Assembly (NCBI RefSeq): GCF_963924675.1
Contig: NW_027077413.1
Span: 1,612,001-1,676,000, forward strand
Direction of reading: 5' to 3'
DNA: 64,000 nucleotides
From: Phocoena phocoena
Lineage: Eukaryota; Chordata; Mammalia; Artiodactyla; Phocoenidae
The notes below the pieces were generated by a model that ran no database searches, was not told where the DNA came from, and was given only the letters and a program-made list of their open reading frames with translations. Below are positions 60,735 through 64,000 of the stretch, one piece after another. Every line of letters starts with the position of its first letter. The first letter of the stretch is position 1. A program made the position numbers and the translations under genes.

Positions 60735-61404
60735 TACTGGGCATATACCCTGAGAAAACCAAAATTCAAAAAGAGTCATGTACCAAAATGTTCATTGCAG
60801 CTCTATTTACAATAGCCCGGAGATGGAAAGAACCTAAGCGCCCATCATCAGACGAATGGATAAAGAAGATGTGGCACATATACACAATGGAATATTACTC
60901 AGCCTTAAAAAGAAATGAAACTGAGTTATTTGTAATGAGATGGATAGACCTAGAGTCTGTCATACAGAGTGAAGTAAGTCAGAAAGAAAAAGACAAATAG
61001 CGTATGCTAACACATATATATGGAATTTAAAGGAAAAAAATGTCATGAAAAACCTAGGGATAAGACAGGAATAGAGGCGCAGACCTACTGGAGAACGGAA
61101 TTGAGGATATGGGGAGGGGGAATGGTGAGTTTTGACAGGGCGAGAGAGAGTCATGGACATATACACACTAACAAATGTAGTAAGGTAGATAGCAAGGGGG
61201 AAGCAGCCGCAAGGCACAGGGATATTAGCTCGGGGCGTTGGGACAGCCTGGAGGGGTGGAAGGGGGAGAGAGGGAGGGAGGGAGACACAAGAGGGAAGAC
61301 ACAGGGAGCATATGTATATGTATAGCTGATTCACTTTGTTATAAAGCAAAAACTAACACACCATTGTAAAGCAATTATACCCCAATAAAGATGTTAAAAA
61401 AAAT
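60735..61404 (+). mobile_element. 5'-truncated L1 insertion with target-site duplication
   Basis: Begins abruptly in ORF2 (tactgggcatataccctgag) and includes the ORF2 stop at 61000 and a 3' UTR of about 390 bp. AATAAA is at 61384-61389 and is followed by a short A-tail. The 11-bp sequence ttgcccgtgca is present on both sides, at 60724-60734 and 61407-61417, and occurs once per unit in uninterrupted monomers. It is therefore a target-site duplication (perhaps 13 bp before mutation). Satellite sequence continues in register on the right. Confidence 0.92.
60788..61000 (+). pseudogene. L1 ORF2 C-terminal fragment
   Basis: A 70-codon frame containing MFIAALFTIARRWK and DEWIKKMWHIYTMEYYSA, continuing to KEKDK and the natural ORF2 stop. 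Only the last part of the roughly 1,270-residue protein is present; endonuclease and reverse transcriptase are lost to 5' truncation. It is the clearest L1 coding relic here and a good reference for the satellite-embedded fossils. Confidence 0.92.
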
Positions 61405-61406
61405 AT

Positions 61407-61417
61407 TTGCCCGTGCA
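61407..61417. repeat. L1 target-site duplication, right copy
   Basis: ttgcccgtgca directly after the A-tail and an AT spacer, continuing into satellite sequence (cacacctacagatag). Confidence 0.88.
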
Positions 61418-61934
61418 CACACCTACAGATAGTCTCCCATTGGTTCTCCGTATTCCTGTTCATCTTGCGCAGAAATTGCAAACAGTGCCAAACAGGACGT
61501 TAAAGGCACTGACTCTCCAAATGGGGAGAGTGTAAGAAAAGGGTCTGGAATGGTGAACCTGAGTACCAGGGGACGAAAACAGACATGCATGTAGAAAGGT
61601 TTCCCAGTCACACGGTGGAGCATACTCTGGGTTTCCCATGCAAATTTTAGCTGAAGGAAGAATCCCTTGAACCTGGAGAGTTGGGAACCATGGAATGGGT
61701 ACCAGGCAGTATGACATCAAAGGGTCTGCATTTGCTCACTGAACCTCCCCAATGCTATCAGTCCAAAGTATCCAGCCTTATGTCTCACCCAGCTCTGGGT
61801 GTAGATGTGGTAAACCAGGTTGCATCACATGCCCTGTGTGAGTTATTTAAGAATTGCTATGTATTTCACTGTCTTTGTGTTTTGTTTTCTAAATTTATTT
61901 GGATAATGGGATTTATCGGATTTTCACTGCTGCG
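61418..61934. repeat. Satellite monomer 30, right part
   Basis: Continues the interrupted unit from about base 1232 to its end. It is moderately diverged (gacgttaaagg, gtaagaaaagggtctgg, cagacatgcatgtag) but becomes very similar to the young consensus by about 61860, suggesting recombination or conversion from the right. Confidence 0.85.
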
Positions 61935-63677
61935 TTTCGGCCGCTGTACACACGCTTGATTCTCTTACGGAGACATATATATCCATGGGTTTTAAGATTC
62001 TTCCTAGTCAGGTATATTCCTAGGCGTTGAATATGTGGTGTTGGGTCCATTTCGTTGAGCAAGGAGTAGGTCTTGTCTATTACATATTTGGCTTATGGAA
62101 AGTTATCTGTGTTAATTTCAGTCTCTGGTTTTATGCAGCACCCCAACGCACCTTTCCCCATAAGCAAGCAGTAGTTGGTTGTCTAAATTTGAGACCCTGT
62201 TCTGTTTTGTAATTCAGTTCATGTGTAGTCAAGTTTACATTCCGTGTATTAGTGATATCTTATGATGTTTCTTTTTCTGTGTGACGTAGTTCACGTAGAA
62301 TCACCGTACCTGCATCCACTCACTATGCCGCTACGGGCCTGATGACACACATTTCATTGCTGAGTGATATTGCATTGCACGTATGTGCCACAACTTCTTT
62401 ATCCATTTTTGCTTTCTGGGATATTTACCTGATAATGTAGACGAGCTTCTTGTGAACACAGCCGTCCCAAATATTGGGGTGGCTGTCTGTTTTTGATTTT
62501 AATTTCCGTAAGCTATAGGACCATAAGTGGAAGTGCCATAGTCTGTGTTGCTTTGTTTCTTACGTGTTTCAGGAAACACCATACACTTCTCCAGGGTGGC
62601 TGCTGGCAATTTACATCCTGCCAATCAGCATAACAAGGCTCCCTGTTCTCCATATCCTGTCCTACCTTTCTGGATTTTACACTTTTTTCAGATGGTCCTT
62701 ATGCCCGGGGGGCAGTGAGACTTCATTGTAGGGCAGATTTCCTTTACAGGCTTGCTTGGTTGGCCAAAAAGGGCGTATGCGTTTTTTCCTGAATATATTC
62801 AGGAAAAAACGGATACGCTCTTTTTGGCCAAGTGCATCATTGTCGACGTTGTGCCTCTTTTCCTATGCTTTCAGGGCAATTCCAGTCTACCCCTGCAATC
62901 GTTTTCCTGAAATTCTGCCCCGTTTCAAGTCCCCTTCGCAGGCTTACTTCAATATATTTTTGGAGGATAGCTGTCATTTTTAACTCTGCAGGTTTGTGAA
63001 TTACAGTGCCCCTGAGCTCCTTTCTTTAACTCGCTTTCTTGTGAGCTGGTCACAAAACCGCAGGATTGCTTCAGGCACTAATCTGTTTCTGGATGGGCAC
63101 GCTGAGCCTTTGGTTAATTCCTCTTCCTGGTGGGAAATGAGCGTTACATTTGCCCGTGCAGACACCTATAGCTGCTCTCTCATTGGTTCTCCCTATTCCT
63201 GTTCATCTTGCACAGAAATTGCAAGCTGTGCCAAACAGGAGGTTAAAGGCACTGACTCCCAAGCGAGGAGAGTGTTAGTAAAGCATCTGGAATGGTGAAC
63301 CCGAGGACCAGGATACGAAAACTGAGATGCATTTTAAATCGTTTCCCAATCACACGGTAGACCATACTCTGGGTTTCCCATGCATGTTTTAGCTGGAGGA
63401 AGAATCCCTTGAACCTGGAGAGTTGGGACCAATGGAATAGGTACCATGCAGTATGACTTCAAAGGGTCTGCATTTGCTCACCGAAACTCACCAATGCTAT
63501 CAGCCAGAAGTGTCCAGCCTTATGTCTCAACCAGCTCTGGGTGTAGATGTGGTCAATCCCGGTTGCATCACATGCCCTGAGTGAATTATTTAAGAATTGC
63601 TCTCAATTTCACTGTCTTTGTGTTTTGTTTTTGAAATTTATTTTGATAATGAGATTTATCGGATTTTCACTGGTGCG
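61935..63677. repeat. Satellite monomer 31
   Basis: 1,743 bp; short by several single-base losses, including in the six-G run and ctacccctgc. The palindrome at 62760-62831 has two mismatches in the right arm (ggatacgctc). The marks catagtctgtg, gagctggtcac, tagaccatactc and ttgctctcaattt match monomers 26 and 27. Confidence 0.9.
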
Positions 63678-64000
63678 TTTATGCCGCTGTACACACACTT
63701 GATTCTCTTACGGAGACATATAAATCCATGGGTTTTAAGATTCTTCCTAGTCAGGTATATTCCTAGGCGTTGAATATGTGGTGTTGAGTCCATTTCGTTG
63801 AGCAAGGAGTAGGTCTTGTCTATTACATATGTGGCTTATAGAATGTTATCTGTGCTAATTTCAGTCTCTGGTTTTATGCAGCACCCCAACGCACCTTTCC
63901 CCATAAGCAAGCACTAGTTGGTTTTCTAAATTTGGGACCCTGTTGTGTTTTGTAATTCAGTTCATGTGTAGTCAAGTTTACATTCCGTGTATTAGTGATA
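63678..64000. repeat. Satellite monomer 32, cut by the window end
   Basis: The first 323 bases of a unit. The head gtttatgccgctg and acatataaatcc are shared with monomer 27, so the array continues beyond the window with the same subfamily. Confidence 0.88.

Overview
The window looks like heterochromatic mammalian DNA, most probably from a cetacean. It holds no gene that I believe is functional. About 80 percent is a tandem satellite with a 1,748-bp unit. The unit length and content match what I recall of the common cetacean satellite (about 1.7 kb in most whales, shorter in delphinoids, and described in the literature as built on an L1 repeat). The assignment rests on period, composition and L1 type, not on a database match.

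Layout. (1) 1-47185: 27 consecutive satellite monomers. They are very similar in 1-26222, moderately diverged in 26223-38455 and more diverged after that. In 6995-26222 the monomers fall into three subtypes (A, B, C) arranged as ABC-ABC-AB-ABC, a 5,244-bp higher-order repeat with one C monomer lost. (2) 47186-48663: a strongly decayed monomer. (3) 48664-53887: a non-satellite island with antisense L1 3' ends at both sides, a wrecked antisense gammaretrovirus-like pol, two small tandem repeats and stretches I cannot identify. (4) 53888-55013: part of an old monomer. (5) 55014-60373: a separate tandem array of about 54-bp units organised into about 591-bp eleven-unit higher-order repeats. (6) 60374-61934: an old monomer interrupted by a 5'-truncated sense L1 with a target-site duplication. 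(7) 61935-64000: ordinary satellite again, with subtype marks shared with monomers 26-27 on the far side of the island.

How the monomer is built. Roughly half of each monomer (the last 50 bases of one unit through base ~825 of the next) is a diverged antisense L1 3' end, containing the 3' UTR and the ORF2 C-terminus. It is followed by a 72-bp palindrome (17 perfect copies among 28 complete ones) whose arms resemble mariner terminal repeats, and then by about 800 bp of unidentified sequence. The short open frames in the satellite recur once per monomer and are by-products of the repeat, not genes. The longest, 161 codons on the minus strand in five monomers, is a fossil reading of the L1 ORF2 C-terminus running into the palindrome.

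The history I infer is: L1 insertion plus a mariner-type palindrome, then amplification as a 1,748-bp satellite, local higher-order homogenisation, and an array edge invaded by L1, ERV and minisatellite sequence.
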